A DNA stretch of 64,000 bases from Curtobacterium luteum (GTDB lineage: Bacteria > Actinomycetota > Actinomycetes > Actinomycetales > Microbacteriaceae), in assembly GCF_014646995.1 (NCBI RefSeq), contig NZ_BMOI01000002.1:5178-69177 (forward strand), in the 5' to 3' direction. This document shows positions 8,211 through 16,635 of the stretch, piece by piece; within the stretch, counting starts at the first letter, position 1; every line of letters starts with the position of its first letter. The position numbers and the translations under genes are program-made. The notes under the pieces are model-generated. The model ran no database searches and had not been told where the DNA came from. It saw only the letters and a program-made list of their open reading frames with translations.

Positions 8211-9041
8211 TCAGCTCGCCGCGATCTCCTCGGCACGCGCGATCGCCGCGCGCGACGCGCGCAGGAGCGTGCCGGAGAGGTCCGCGTCCTGCAGGACGGC
8301 GACCGCTCGCTCGGTGGTGCCCTTCGGGCTCGTCACGGCCCGACGGAGCTCCGCGGGGGCCTTGTCCGACGCCTCGAGCAGCGCGACCGCGCCGCGCACG
8401 GTGCCCTGCACCATGGTCGCGGCCTGCTCCGGCGTGAAGCCGAGCTCCTCCGCCGCGCGCTGCCACTGCTCGACGAGCAGGAAGACGTAGGCGGGCCCGG
8501 AGCCGGACACGGCGGACAGCGCGTCGAGCTGCGACTCCGGGACCTCGATCACGGAGCCCGACACGGAGAAGAGCGAGGAGGCCAGCGCGACCGCGTCCTC
8601 GTCGGCGGACGCCCCGGCGCTGATCCCGGTGACGCCACGCCCGACGCCGATGGGCGTGTTCGGCAGGGCGCGGACCACGCGGACGCCGGCCGGGACGGCC
8701 CGCTCCATGCTCGCGGTCGTCGTGCCCACCGCCACGCTCACGACGACGGTGCCCGGCGCGAGGTCGTCGGCGACCTCCGCGAGCAGGTCGCCGATCGCGT
8801 ACGGCTTCACCCCGAGGACGACGAGTCCGGCGCCCCGGACCGCGGCGCGGTTGGCGTCGGGCTCCGCGTCGCTCGCGTGCGCGTCCAGGCCGCGGGCCCG
8901 GTGCGCCGCGGCGGACTCCTCCGACTTCGTCGTGAGGGTCACGGTGGCGGGGTCGAGGCCGGCGGACAGGAGCCCGTCGAGGACCGCGCCGGACATGGAG
9001 CCGACGCCGAGGAGTGCGGTGCGGGGCAGTTCGATGGTCAT
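8211..9041 (-). CDS. proC: Pyrroline-5-carboxylate reductase
   Basis: Catalyses the last step of proline synthesis, NAD(P)H-dependent reduction of pyrroline-5-carboxylate. The 276-residue protein has an N-terminal Rossmann motif (LLGVGSMSGAVL), the conserved RALPNTP segment and the C-terminal signature SAVSGSGPAYVFLL. Length is normal for the family. TAGGGT at 9050-9055 lies 8 bases before the ATG without a Shine-Dalgarno sequence, so it is probably leaderless. It is divergent from a CDF transporter with 60 bases between starts. Confidence 0.94.
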   Translation of the reverse strand: MTIELPRTALLGVGSMSGAVLDGLLSAGLDPATVTLTTKSEESAAAHRARGLDAHASDAEPDANRAAVRGAGLVVLGVKPYAIGDLLAEVADDLAPGTVVVSVAVGTTTASMERAVPAGVRVVRALPNTPIGVGRGVTGISAGASADEDAVALASSLFSVSGSVIEVPESQLDALSAVSGSGPAYVFLLVEQWQRAAEELGFTPEQAATMVQGTVRGAVALLEASDKAPAELRRAVTSPKGTTERAVAVLQDADLSGTLLRASRAAIARAEEIAAS

Positions 9042-9101
9042 GAACCCCGACCCTACCGACGGCCTAGGATCGTCAGGCAGGCCAGGACTGAAGGGGTACC
9101 C

Positions 9102-10058
9102 GTGAGCGCTTCCGGAGGCACGAAGGCGATCTTCGCCGCACTCGGTGCGAACATCGGCATCGCGATCGTGAAGTTCGTCGCGGCGGCGATCAGCGGATCG
9201 GCGTCGATGCTCGCGGAGGGCGTGCACTCGCTCGCGGACTCCGCGAACCAGCTGCTCCTGCTGCTCGGCGGCCGACGTGCCCGGCGCGCCGCCGACGAGG
9301 AGCACCCGTTCGGCTACGGCCGCGAGCGCTACGTGTACGCGTTCGTCGTGTCCATCGTCCTGTTCTCGGTCGGCGGTGTGTTCTCGCTGTACGAGGGCAT
9401 CGAGAAGCTCCGGAACCCGCACCCCCTCGAGAGCTGGTGGCTCCCGGTCGCCGTGCTCGTCATCGCGATCGCCCTCGAGGGCTTCTCGCTCCGCACCGCG
9501 CTCCGCGAGGCCGCGCCGAACAAGGGGTCGCTGTCGTGGGTGCAGTTCGTGCGCCGCGCGAAGGCGCCCGAGCTCCCCGTCGTCATGCTCGAGGACACCG
9601 CGGCGCTGACCGGCCTCGTCTTCGCGCTGTTCGGCGTCGGGCTGACCGCGATCACCGGCAACGGCGTGTTCGACGCGATCGGCACGATCCTCATCGCCGT
9701 CCTGCTCATCGCCGTCGCGCTCGTGCTCGGCGTCGAGACGAAGAGCCTGCTCGTGGGCGAGGGTGCGACCGCGGCCGACGTCGCCCGCATCAAGGACGCG
9801 GTGCTCGACGGCCCGGAGGTCGACTCGATCATCCACATCAAGACGCTCTACCTCGGACCGGACGAGCTCATGGTCGGCGTGAAGGTCGCGGTCGACGGCG
9901 ACCGACGGCTCGGCGACGTCGCAGCCGGCATCGACGCCGTGGAGCACCGGGTCCGGCAGGCCGTGCCGATCGCCCGTGTGATCTACGTCGAACCGGACGT
10001 GCTCCGGACCGGGCCGCGTCCGCCGACCGAGGCGATCGTCCTGCGCGCCGCCGACTGA
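9102..10058 (+). CDS. Cation diffusion facilitator (CDF) metal transporter
   Basis: A 318-residue inner-membrane exporter for divalent metal, probably zinc, iron or manganese. Six hydrophobic segments span residues 8-215. The metal-binding HSLAD in helix 2 is clear, and helix 5 carries EDTAALTG. The cytoplasmic C-terminal domain (about 220-300, DELMVGVKVAV) is the usual dimerisation domain. The GTG start follows GAAGGGG; a -10 TAGGAT lies at 9065-9070. The metal cannot be assigned from sequence alone. Confidence 0.9.
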   Translation: MSASGGTKAIFAALGANIGIAIVKFVAAAISGSASMLAEGVHSLADSANQLLLLLGGRRARRAADEEHPFGYGRERYVYAFVVSIVLFSVGGVFSLYEGIEKLRNPHPLESWWLPVAVLVIAIALEGFSLRTALREAAPNKGSLSWVQFVRRAKAPELPVVMLEDTAALTGLVFALFGVGLTAITGNGVFDAIGTILIAVLLIAVALVLGVETKSLLVGEGATAADVARIKDAVLDGPEVDSIIHIKTLYLGPDELMVGVKVAVDGDRRLGDVAAGIDAVEHRVRQAVPIARVIYVEPDVLRTGPRPPTEAIVLRAAD

Positions 10059-10106
10059 GGCTGCCCTTGCTGGCGGCGGACCGGTCCGCTCCGGGACGAT
10101 GAGCGC

Positions 10107-10481
10107 ATGACCGTGCTGAAGGACGTCCTGCTCATCCTCCACTTCGTCGGGCTCGCCGCCGTGATCGGCGCGTTCCTGTTCCAGGTGCGCCGGAAGGGCG
10201 GGTTCGAGACGAACTGGGTCATCATCGGCCTCGTCACGCAGCTCGTCACCGGCCTCGGCCTGATGGGGGTCGTGGACGCGACGACCGACGGGGGCGCGAA
10301 CCACGTCAAGCTCGGCGTGAAGCTCGCCGTGGCCCTGGTCGCGCTCGTGCTCGCGTTCGTCGCTCGGTCGCGGCAGAAGCGTGCGGACGCCGGGCAGGCG
10401 AAGGACAAGGCCGCGTTGCCGTTCTTCCACTCCGCCGGCGCGCTCGCCATCGCGAACGTGCTCATCGCCGTCATCTGGTGA
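10107..10481 (+). CDS. Four-helix membrane protein, hypothetical
   Basis: A 124-residue protein with four hydrophobic helices (about residues 5-25, 35-55, 68-88 and 103-124) joined by short charged loops. The first helix carries a histidine (ILHFVGLAAVIGAF), as seen in small heme or quinone-linked membrane proteins, but no family is recognised. It lies 48 bases after the CDF transporter in the same direction and may be co-transcribed. Confidence 0.7.
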   Translation: MTVLKDVLLILHFVGLAAVIGAFLFQVRRKGGFETNWVIIGLVTQLVTGLGLMGVVDATTDGGANHVKLGVKLAVALVALVLAFVARSRQKRADAGQAKDKAALPFFHSAGALAIANVLIAVIW

Positions 10482-10490
10482 CCGGCTGAC

Positions 10491-10532
10491 GGCCGGGAGG
10501 CCCGTGGCGGCGCCGCCACGGGCCTCCCGGCC
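10491..10532. repeat. Dispersed palindrome, copy 2 (perfect)
   Basis: A perfect inverted repeat with 20-base arms (GGCCGGGAGGCCCGTGGCGG and its complement) around a CG centre. It lies between the convergent ends of the four-helix protein gene and tadA. Confidence 0.9.
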
Positions 10533-10552
10533 GGCACACCCCGCGGAGCGCG

Positions 10553-11020
10553 TCAGCGCCGCGCGGCGAAGAAGTCGTCGAGGAGCGCCGCGCACTCCCC
10601 CTCGAGCACCCCGCCGACCACCTCGGAGCGGTGCGGCAGACGGCGGTCCCTGGCGACGTCGTAGACGCTCCCCGTCGCACCCGCCTTCGGGTCCCACGCG
10701 CCGAAGACCACGCGCGGCACCCGTGCCGCGAGGATCGCCCCGGCGCACATCACGCACGGCTCGAGCGTGACCACGAGCGTGTGCTCCGCGAGGTGCCAGT
10801 CGCCCGTGACCCCGGCGGCGGCCCGGAGCGCGAGCACCTCGGCGTGCGCGGTGGGGTCCTGGAGCGCCTCACGCTCGTTGCGTCCCGTCGCGACGACCTC
10901 GCCGGCAGCGTCGAGCACGACCGCGCCGACGGGCACGTCACCGGTGTCGAGGCAGGCCCGCGCCTCGACGAGCGCGGCACGCATGGCGTCGACGTAGGGG
11001 CGGGCGGCGGGTGCTTCCAC
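10553..11020 (-). CDS. tadA: tRNA-specific adenosine deaminase
   Basis: Converts adenosine 34 to inosine in the anticodon of tRNA-Arg(ACG), a zinc-dependent hydrolysis. The 155-residue protein carries the catalytic HAEV (about residue 59) and PCVMC (about 88-92) zinc motifs of the cytidine/deoxycytidylate deaminase fold. The GTG start has a strong AGGAGGT Shine-Dalgarno 5-6 bases upstream. It is divergent from upp, a pairing common in actinobacteria. Confidence 0.93.
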   Translation of the reverse strand: MEAPAARPYVDAMRAALVEARACLDTGDVPVGAVVLDAAGEVVATGRNEREALQDPTAHAEVLALRAAAGVTGDWHLAEHTLVVTLEPCVMCAGAILAARVPRVVFGAWDPKAGATGSVYDVARDRRLPHRSEVVGGVLEGECAALLDDFFAARR

Positions 11021-11048
11021 GCGGACCTCCTGGCACTCGGCAGCACGG

Positions 11049-11054
11049 TAGGCT
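11049..11054 (+). promoter_or_regulatory. -10 element of leaderless upp promoter
   Basis: TAGGCT lies 7 bases before the upp ATG and no Shine-Dalgarno sequence is present. Confidence 0.6.
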
Positions 11055-11061
11055 CGACCCT

Positions 11062-11697
11062 ATGCGAGTCCACGTCGCCGACCACCCGCTCATCACCCAC
11101 AAGCTCTCGGTGCTCCGCGACCGGACGACCCCCTCTCCGACGTTCCGGGCCCTCACCGAGGAACTCGTCACGCTCCTCGCCTACGAGGCCACGCGGAACG
11201 TCCGGGTCACCGCCACCCCGATCGACACCCCGGTCGCGCACACCATGGGCGTCGCGATCGCGAAGCCGCGCCCGCTCGTCGTCCCGATCCTCCGCGCGGG
11301 CCTCGGCATGCTCGAGGGCATGGTCAAGCTCGTCCCCACCGCCGAGGTCGGGTTCCTCGGCATGGCCCGGAACGAGCAGACGCTCGAGCCGCAGACCTAC
11401 GCCGAGCGCCTGCCCGACGACCTCTCCGGCCGGCAGTGCTTCGTGCTCGACCCGATGCTCGCGACCGGTGGCACCCTCGCCGCCGCGATCGACTTCCTGT
11501 TCGACCGCGGCGCGGAAGAGGTGACCTGCGTGTGCATCCTCGGCGCGCCGGAGGGCCTCGCCGCCGTCGAGCAGGCCGTCGGCGACCGCAACGTGTCGAT
11601 CGTCCTCGGCGCGCTCGACGAGAAGCTCGACGAGAACGGCTACATCGTGCCGGGCCTCGGCGACGCCGGCGACCGCCTCTACGGCCTGGCCGAGTAG
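11062..11697 (+). CDS. upp: Uracil phosphoribosyltransferase
   Basis: Salvages uracil to UMP using PRPP. The 211-residue protein is full length for the family. It shows [13 protein letters not shown], the PRPP-binding loop [12 protein letters not shown] (about 128-139) and the uracil-binding end [16 protein letters not shown]. The start is the leaderless ATG at 11062. It is followed by a perfect 44-base palindrome that probably ends the transcript. Confidence 0.95.
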   Translation: MRVHVADHPLITHKLSVLRDRTTPSPTFRALTEELVTLLAYEATRNVRVTATPIDTPVAHTMGVAIAKPRPLVVPILRAGLGMLEGMVKLVPTAEVGFLGMARNEQTLEPQTYAERLPDDLSGRQCFVLDPMLATGGTLAAAIDFLFDRGAEEVTCVCILGAPEGLAAVEQAVGDRNVSIVLGALDEKLDENGYIVPGLGDAGDRLYGLAE

Positions 11698-11728
11698 ACG
11701 ACGCGCGGTCGCTCCCGCGACCGCCAGA

Positions 11729-11772
11729 CGGACGGGAGGCCCGTGGCGGATCCGCCACGGGCCTCCCGTCCG
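11729..11772. repeat. Dispersed palindrome, copy 3 (perfect, probable upp terminator)
   Basis: A perfect 44-base inverted repeat with arms CGGACGGGAGGCCCGTGGCGGA, 31 bases after the upp stop, followed by TTTA. The position fits a rho-independent terminator. Confidence 0.9.
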
Positions 11773-11812
11773 TTTAGCGCGTGCCCGCGGCATGCACCGT
11801 CCGGTCGGACGG

Positions 11813-11842
11813 TTGACACCGCGTTGGTATCCCACCCATACT
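11813..11842 (+). promoter_or_regulatory. Sigma70-type promoter of the leaderless Met/Cys peptide
   Basis: A consensus -35 TTGACA (11813-11818) is separated by 18 bases from a -10 CATACT (11837-11842). The ATG of the small reading frame starts 6 bases after the -10, so transcription would begin at or beside the start codon. It is the clearest vegetative promoter in the window. Confidence 0.75.
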
Positions 11843-11848
11843 CGTGCC

Positions 11849-11950
11849 ATGACTGCAACCGTGTCCGCCCGCGTCCTCATCGAGGCACAGGGGACCATCG
11901 GCATGATGATGCCGACGATGTCGGTCATGCGTTGTCGAATGTGTGCCTGA
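11849..11950 (+). CDS. Leaderless 33-residue Met/Cys-rich peptide, possible attenuator leader
   Basis: A 33-codon frame with eight methionines and ending MRCRMCA. It begins 6 bases after a strong promoter and about 240 bases before the winged-helix gene. Both cysteines use TGT, a rare codon in DNA this GC-rich. The Arg/Cys-rich end resembles leader peptides that actinobacteria use for cysteine-responsive control. The stretch after the stop can form stems, for example GTGAC with GTCAC around 12012-12050. Translation and role are inferred; it could also be a functional small protein. Confidence 0.5.
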   Translation: MTATVSARVLIEAQGTIGMMMPTMSVMRCRMCA

Positions 11951-12193
11951 TCGGCACCCGTTCCAGCCGGATCCCCCGCGACCCCACCCCGGTCGCGCAG
12001 GCGTGATCCCCGGGTGACGACCTCGTCGACGACGCCAGCCGTCCGACCAGGTCACTCCCCGTACCCCCGGGTTCCCCGGTCCGCAGCAGGACCGCAGGGA
12101 CGTCACGGCGAACCCGCCGTACCCGGGCCGACGCATTCGACACCGGTCGCACCTCCTCGCTCCACCCGCGGCCGTCCTCCCGGAGAACCAGCC
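11951..12193 (+). other. Long untranslated leader of the winged-helix gene
   Basis: About 240 bases without a convincing gene between the Met/Cys peptide and the winged-helix start. It contains several GC-rich inverted repeats (CCCGGGTGAC with GTCAC further on; GGTCCGCAGCAGGACC at about 12079-12094) but no clean U-tract terminator. It is probably transcribed from the promoter at 11813-11842. Confidence 0.45.
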
Positions 12194-12961
12194 ATGTCGC
12201 TCACCATCGCTCAGCCCCGCACCCCGCTCCGTACCGCGGCCCCCGTCCCGACCGACCTCGGCACCGTGACGCCGCTGCGTCCCCGCCGTCAGCCGGCGAC
12301 CCCGCAGGCTGCTCCCGTCCCCACCAGCCCCGTCGTGGCCCCGCAGCGCAACCGTGCACTGCCCGAGGGCACCGAGGCCCGCGGCTTCGCCCTCTACGTC
12401 GGCATCGACGAGGCGAAGGCCGCCGCCGCCGGCACGACCCTCGCCGCCGTCGTGGAGCAGCTCAAGGCACTGACCGCGCAGCTCGTGCCGACCTCGGAGA
12501 CCTACGCCGCGGTCGCCGTCGCGGCCGAGGGCTCCGGCGGGCGTGACGTCGACGTCGTCCGGCTCGCCCTGCAGGACCGCTCCGCCGTCGCCGCCCGCAA
12601 GCAGGCCGAGAAGCCCGAGCCCGAGGAGACCGGCGTCGTCATCGACATCTCCCGCAAGCGGGTGACGCTCGACGGCGAGCCGGCTCCCCTGACCTACAAG
12701 GAGTTCGAGCTGCTGCAGTTCCTCGTGCTCCGCGAGGGCCGCACCGTCGACCGCTCGGCCATCATCGACGGCCTCTGGTCGGACGGTGAGGACGAGACCC
12801 CGAACGAACGGACCATCGACGTCCACGTCCGACGGCTGCGGTCGAAGCTCGGCGCGTTCGAGGAGATCGTGCGCACCGTCCGCGGCGTCGGCTACCGCTT
12901 CGACCGGCACGCCGACGTCGCTGTCCGGTACGCGTCGACGCCGTCGCCCGACCTGTTCTGA
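12194..12961 (+). CDS. Winged-helix (OmpR/PhoB-type) DNA-binding protein without receiver
   Basis: A 255-residue protein. The C-terminal 105 residues are a PhoB-type DNA-binding domain (RVTLDGEPAPLTYKEFELLQFL, ERTIDVHVRRLRSKLG, IVRTVRGVGYRF). In place of a receiver domain there is a Pro/Ala-rich start (1-60) and a small alpha/beta-looking region (60-130) of unknown type, with no conserved phosphoryl-accepting aspartate visible. The start at 12194 is chosen for GGAG 8 bases upstream. It stands alone behind a long structured leader and a leaderless peptide gene. Targets are unknown. Confidence 0.8.
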   Translation: MSLTIAQPRTPLRTAAPVPTDLGTVTPLRPRRQPATPQAAPVPTSPVVAPQRNRALPEGTEARGFALYVGIDEAKAAAAGTTLAAVVEQLKALTAQLVPTSETYAAVAVAAEGSGGRDVDVVRLALQDRSAVAARKQAEKPEPEETGVVIDISRKRVTLDGEPAPLTYKEFELLQFLVLREGRTVDRSAIIDGLWSDGEDETPNERTIDVHVRRLRSKLGAFEEIVRTVRGVGYRFDRHADVAVRYASTPSPDLF

Positions 12962-13035
12962 TCGTTCCAGCGGGTTCATCGGCCGCTCATGGTGAACTCG
13001 CAGCGAACGAGCCGATCGCGGGCTAGCGCGCCGTT

Positions 13036-13240
13036 ACCGCTTCGTTATACAGTCGAAGACGCAGGCAGTGTTTGCTGTGGCACCGCCTGTGGAATGTGAT
13101 TGCAGGACACTCTTGGTGCAAGGGAGAGGGCCGGTCGTCTTCGGACGGCCGGCCCTCGTGCTTTCCGGAACTGCACCGTCCTGCAAGGGAGAGGGCCGGT
13201 CACCCATCGGGTGGCCGGCCCTCGTGCTTTCCGGAACTGC
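13036..13240 (+). ncRNA. Candidate structured RNA carrying two tandem hairpins
   Basis: The gap between the winged-helix and MarR genes holds a promoter-like TTATAC/TATACA (about 13045-13051) followed by two 65-base direct repeats with strong hairpins. No protein-coding frame is convincing. A short RNA, or a read-through leader ending in a double terminator, would fit. Direction is uncertain and there is no known family match. Confidence 0.3.
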
Positions 13241-13245
13241 ACCGC
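13117..13245. repeat. Two tandem 65-bp repeats, each with a hairpin
   Basis: Units start at 13117 and 13182 with TGCAAGGGAGAGGGCCGGTC and end near GGAACTGCACCG. Inside each, AGGGCCGGTC pairs with GGCCGGCCCT. The bases next to the loop differ but remain paired: GTC/GAC around TTCG in unit 1, and ACCC/GGGT around ATC in unit 2. Each unit continues CGTGCTTTCCGG. Confidence 0.85.
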
Positions 13246-13313
13246 TCGCGCACGCGTCCGTCTGTCGGGCGTCGTCGGTAGGGTTGGGCGACGGACCAGA
13301 GGGAGCACGCAAG

Positions 13314-13796
13314 GTGAGTGACAAGGCCACTGCGGTCGCAGCGTGGGAGGCACTCTTCCGCGCACAGGTGCAGGTGATGCGGAACCTCAACGCGGAGTTC
13401 CCCGGCGGGGAGATCTCGTTCAACGAGTACGACGTCTGCTTCAACCTTTCGACCCAGCCCGGTCGACGCTCCCGGATGCGTGACCTCACCGGGCACCTCC
13501 TCCTCACCCAGCCGAGCGTGAGCCGTCTCGTGGACCGCCTGGCCTCGCGCGGGATCGTCGAGAAGCAGCCAAACCCCACCGACGCCCGCGGCGTGTACGT
13601 CGCCCTCACTGCCCACGGCTTCGACGTCTACCGCTCCGTCGCCGTCCAGCACGCCGCGAGCATCGCCGCCGTGCTCGGCGCCGGTCTCAGTGACGGCGAG
13701 CTCCGCACGCTGACCGAGCTGTGCACGAAGGTCCGCCGCGCGGCCGGTCAGGGAGTCACACCCAGCCGTCCCTCGCCCGACACGGCCTCCGTGTGA
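13314..13796 (+). CDS. MarR family transcriptional regulator
   Basis: A 160-residue regulator with the MarR winged HTH at about residues 30-105 (GGEISFNEYDVCFNLS, LTGHLLLTQPSVSRLVDRLASRGIVEKQPNPTDARGVYVALT). The GTG start follows GGGAG by 8 bases and a TAGGGT -10 lies at 13279-13284. Longer in-frame readings would translate the hairpin repeats and are rejected. The stop overlaps the photolyase start by 4 bases, so it heads a three-gene operon. Confidence 0.9.
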   Translation: MSDKATAVAAWEALFRAQVQVMRNLNAEFPGGEISFNEYDVCFNLSTQPGRRSRMRDLTGHLLLTQPSVSRLVDRLASRGIVEKQPNPTDARGVYVALTAHGFDVYRSVAVQHAASIAAVLGAGLSDGELRTLTELCTKVRRAAGQGVTPSRPSPDTASV

Positions 13797-15142
13797 GCGG
13801 CGCGATCGTCTGGCTGCGCGACGACCTCCGTCTCGCGGACAACCCGGCCCTCCGCGCCGGCATCGACCACGGCGGCTCGCTCACCGTCGTGTACGTCCTC
13901 GACGACGAGTCACCGGGCGTCCGGCCGATCGGGGCCGCGGCACGGTGGTGGCTGCACCACTCGCTGACCGCGCTCGACGAAGCACTCCGGGAACGCGGGT
14001 CGCGCCTCGTCCTCCGGCGTGGCGCAGCGGCGGACGTCATCGACGCCCTCGTCGCGGACTCCGGGGCCGACGCCGTGTTCTGGAACCGACGCTACGGCCA
14101 CGCGGAACGCGACATCGACGCCGGGATCAAGGCGAGCCTGCACGACCGCGGCGTCGAGGCGCACAGCTTCGCGGCGAACCTCCTCTGGGAGCCGTGGACG
14201 GTCACGACCGGTCAGGGCGCGCCGTACAAGGTGTTCACGCCGTTCTGGCGCGCGACGCAGGCCTTGCCGGAACCGCGGCACCCCCTGCCGAAGCCCCGCG
14301 ACCTGCCCGGGCCCGCCGACGTCTCCGGCGACGACCTGGCCGACTGGGCCCTGCTGCCGACGAAGCCGGACTGGGCGGGCGGGCTCCGCGACGCCTGGAC
14401 CCCGGGCGAGCTCGGCGCGCACCGACGCCTCGAGCACTTCGTGGAGCACGCGCTCGAGGACTACGGCCAGCGCGACGAACCGTCGATGGACGCCACGAGC
14501 GGCCTGTCCCCGCACCTGCGCTGGGGCGAGATCAGCCCGTACCAGGTGTGGCACCGCCTGCACGGACAGCTCGAACCGTCGCAGCGCCAGCAGGCCCCCG
14601 CGTTCCTCCGACAGCTGGCGTGGCGCGAGTTCAACTGGAACGAGTACTTCCACTGCGAGGACATCGCCACCGTCAACGTCCGACGCGAGTTCGACGCCTT
14701 CCCGTGGCGCGACGCCTCCGAGGCCGAGCTCGGCGCCTGGCGCACGGGCACCACGGGGTTCGACCTCGTCGACGCCGGCATGCGGGAGCTCTGGCACACC
14801 GGTGCGATGCACAACCGGGTCCGCCTCGCGACGGGCAGCTTCCTCGTGAAGAACCTGCTCGTCGACTGGCGGGTGGGCGAGCGCTGGTTCTGGGACTGCC
14901 TCGTCGACGCCGACGCCGCGAACAACCCCGGCAACTGGCAGTGGGTCGCGGGTTCGGGCTTCGACGCCGCCCCGTACTTCCGCGTGTTCAACCCCGAACG
15001 GCAGCTCGAACGCTTCGACCCGCACCGGGAGTACGTCCGCCGGTGGGTCCCCGCCGACGAGGACCGGCCGGAACCGATGGTCGACCTCAAGGAGTCGCGC
15101 CAGCGTGCGCTGGACGCCTACGAGCGGATGCGCCGCTCGTGA
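13793..15142 (+). CDS. phr: Deoxyribodipyrimidine photolyase
   Basis: Repairs UV-induced cyclobutane pyrimidine dimers using blue light and FAD. The 449-residue protein has the N-terminal antenna-binding domain (IVWLRDDLRLADNPAL, residues 1-130). The FAD domain carries WREFNWNEYFH, MHNRVRLATGSFLVK and NNPGNWQWVAGSGFDAAPYFRVFNP. Length is typical of class I photolyases. It overlaps the MarR gene and the following hydrolase by 4 bases each (GTGTGA and GTGA junctions), so all three are co-translated. This suits a pigmented, light-exposed bacterium. Confidence 0.94.
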   Translation: MSGAIVWLRDDLRLADNPALRAGIDHGGSLTVVYVLDDESPGVRPIGAAARWWLHHSLTALDEALRERGSRLVLRRGAAADVIDALVADSGADAVFWNRRYGHAERDIDAGIKASLHDRGVEAHSFAANLLWEPWTVTTGQGAPYKVFTPFWRATQALPEPRHPLPKPRDLPGPADVSGDDLADWALLPTKPDWAGGLRDAWTPGELGAHRRLEHFVEHALEDYGQRDEPSMDATSGLSPHLRWGEISPYQVWHRLHGQLEPSQRQQAPAFLRQLAWREFNWNEYFHCEDIATVNVRREFDAFPWRDASEAELGAWRTGTTGFDLVDAGMRELWHTGAMHNRVRLATGSFLVKNLLVDWRVGERWFWDCLVDADAANNPGNWQWVAGSGFDAAPYFRVFNPERQLERFDPHREYVRRWVPADEDRPEPMVDLKESRQRALDAYERMRRS

Positions 15143-16545
15143 CCCAGCACGACGAGCTCGCGCGGATCGACGCCCTCTTCGCCGACCGGGTCGCCCGTGG
15201 GGTCGCACCGAGTTCCGTCTGGGGTGTGTTCGACCGCACCGGGCTCGTCGCGTCCGGTGGCCACGGCGACCGGGGTGACGGCCTCGCGCCCGACGCCGGC
15301 ACCGTGTACCGGATCGCATCCTGCACGAAGAGCGTCACCGCGGCCACCCTGCTCGCGCTCGTCGCCGACGGCCGTCTCGATCTCGACGCTCCCGTCGCCC
15401 ACCACGTCCCGGCGTTCGGCGCCGTCGTGCTCCCCACCACCGACTCCCCCGTGCCGACGATCCGGATGCTGCTGACGATGTCCGCCGGCTTCCCGACGGA
15501 CGACCCCTGGGCCGACCGGCAGGAGTCGATCAGCGACGCCGACCTCGACGCGGTGCTCGCCGGCGGGCTGCTGTTCGACAGCGTCCCCGGCACCCGCTTC
15601 GCGTACTCGAACCTCGGGTACGCGCTCCTCGGCCGGGTCGTGGCCGACGTGACCGGCGAGCCCTACACCGAGGTGGCGTCACGCACCGTGCTCCGCCCGC
15701 TCGGACTCGACAGCACCGTGTTCTCCGCCGCCGAGGCCGACGGACACGTGGTGGTCGGCGTCCGACCCCACGCGGGGACCTGGGAGCCGCTCCCCCTGAC
15801 CGGACCCGGTGCGTTCTCCTCCATCGGCGGTCTGTTCTCGACGGTCTCCGACCTCGCCCGGTGGGGCCGACACCTGGCGTCCGCGTTCACCGACGAACCC
15901 GAGGCCGGCCCGGTCTCCCCGGCCGACCGACGGCTCATGCAGCAGGCGATGCGGGTGGTCCCCCCGAGCGTGGTCCCCGGCTCGAGCCGCGCGACCGCGT
16001 ACGGCTTCGGCCTCTTCGTCGAGCAGGACGACCGCTCCGGTCCGATCGTCTCCCACTCGGGCGGCTACCCCGGGTTCTCGGCGCACATGCGGTGGTCCGC
16101 GGAGCAGGGGTTCGGCGTCGTCGCGTTCGAGAACGCCACGCAGGCCAAGGTGTCCGCGGCGGCGACCGCGGCGCTCGACCTCCTGCTCGACGCAGCCGCA
16201 CCGGCCGACGCCGTCACGGCACTGCCGGCGACGCGGACCGCGCAGCAGCGGGTGACGGCCTTGCTCGCGGCGTGGGACGACCGGCAGGCCGACGCGGTGT
16301 TCACCCCGAACGTCGCGCTCGACGAACCGTACGAGCGACGCCGACGACACGTGGCCGAACAGGTCGCTGCGGTGGGTGCGGACCTCAGCGCCGCGCCCGT
16401 CGAGGAGCGGTCGACGGCACCGACGCACCTCCGTTGGTGGCTCCCGGGGTCGTCCGGTCGGCTCCGTGTCGAGATCCGCCTCGCACCGCTCGCCGCCGGC
16501 CTCGTGCAGACGCTCCACGTGACGGCCGAGCGCAGCGAGTCCTGA
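15139..16545 (+). CDS. Serine beta-lactamase-related hydrolase
   Basis: A 468-residue protein of the class C beta-lactamase/esterase fold. The active-site SxxK is SCTK (about residues 61-64, RIASCTKSVTAATL), the second motif is YSN (RFAYSNLGYAL, about 155) and the third is HSG (SHSGGYPGFSAHM, about 305). There is no signal peptide, so it acts in the cytoplasm, perhaps as an esterase or peptidase. The last 110 residues are an extra domain seen in some family members. It is the last gene of the MarR-photolyase operon. Confidence 0.88.
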   Translation: MTQHDELARIDALFADRVARGVAPSSVWGVFDRTGLVASGGHGDRGDGLAPDAGTVYRIASCTKSVTAATLLALVADGRLDLDAPVAHHVPAFGAVVLPTTDSPVPTIRMLLTMSAGFPTDDPWADRQESISDADLDAVLAGGLLFDSVPGTRFAYSNLGYALLGRVVADVTGEPYTEVASRTVLRPLGLDSTVFSAAEADGHVVVGVRPHAGTWEPLPLTGPGAFSSIGGLFSTVSDLARWGRHLASAFTDEPEAGPVSPADRRLMQQAMRVVPPSVVPGSSRATAYGFGLFVEQDDRSGPIVSHSGGYPGFSAHMRWSAEQGFGVVAFENATQAKVSAAATAALDLLLDAAAPADAVTALPATRTAQQRVTALLAAWDDRQADAVFTPNVALDEPYERRRRHVAEQVAAVGADLSAAPVEERSTAPTHLRWWLPGSSGRLRVEIRLAPLAAGLVQTLHVTAERSES

Positions 16546-16635
16546 CCGACGGCGACCGCCGGCCGGGCGCGCTCGCAGACCATCGACCGCGGATCGCCGA
16601 CGATCGACCACCGATCGCGTCTGAGCACGCCCCGG

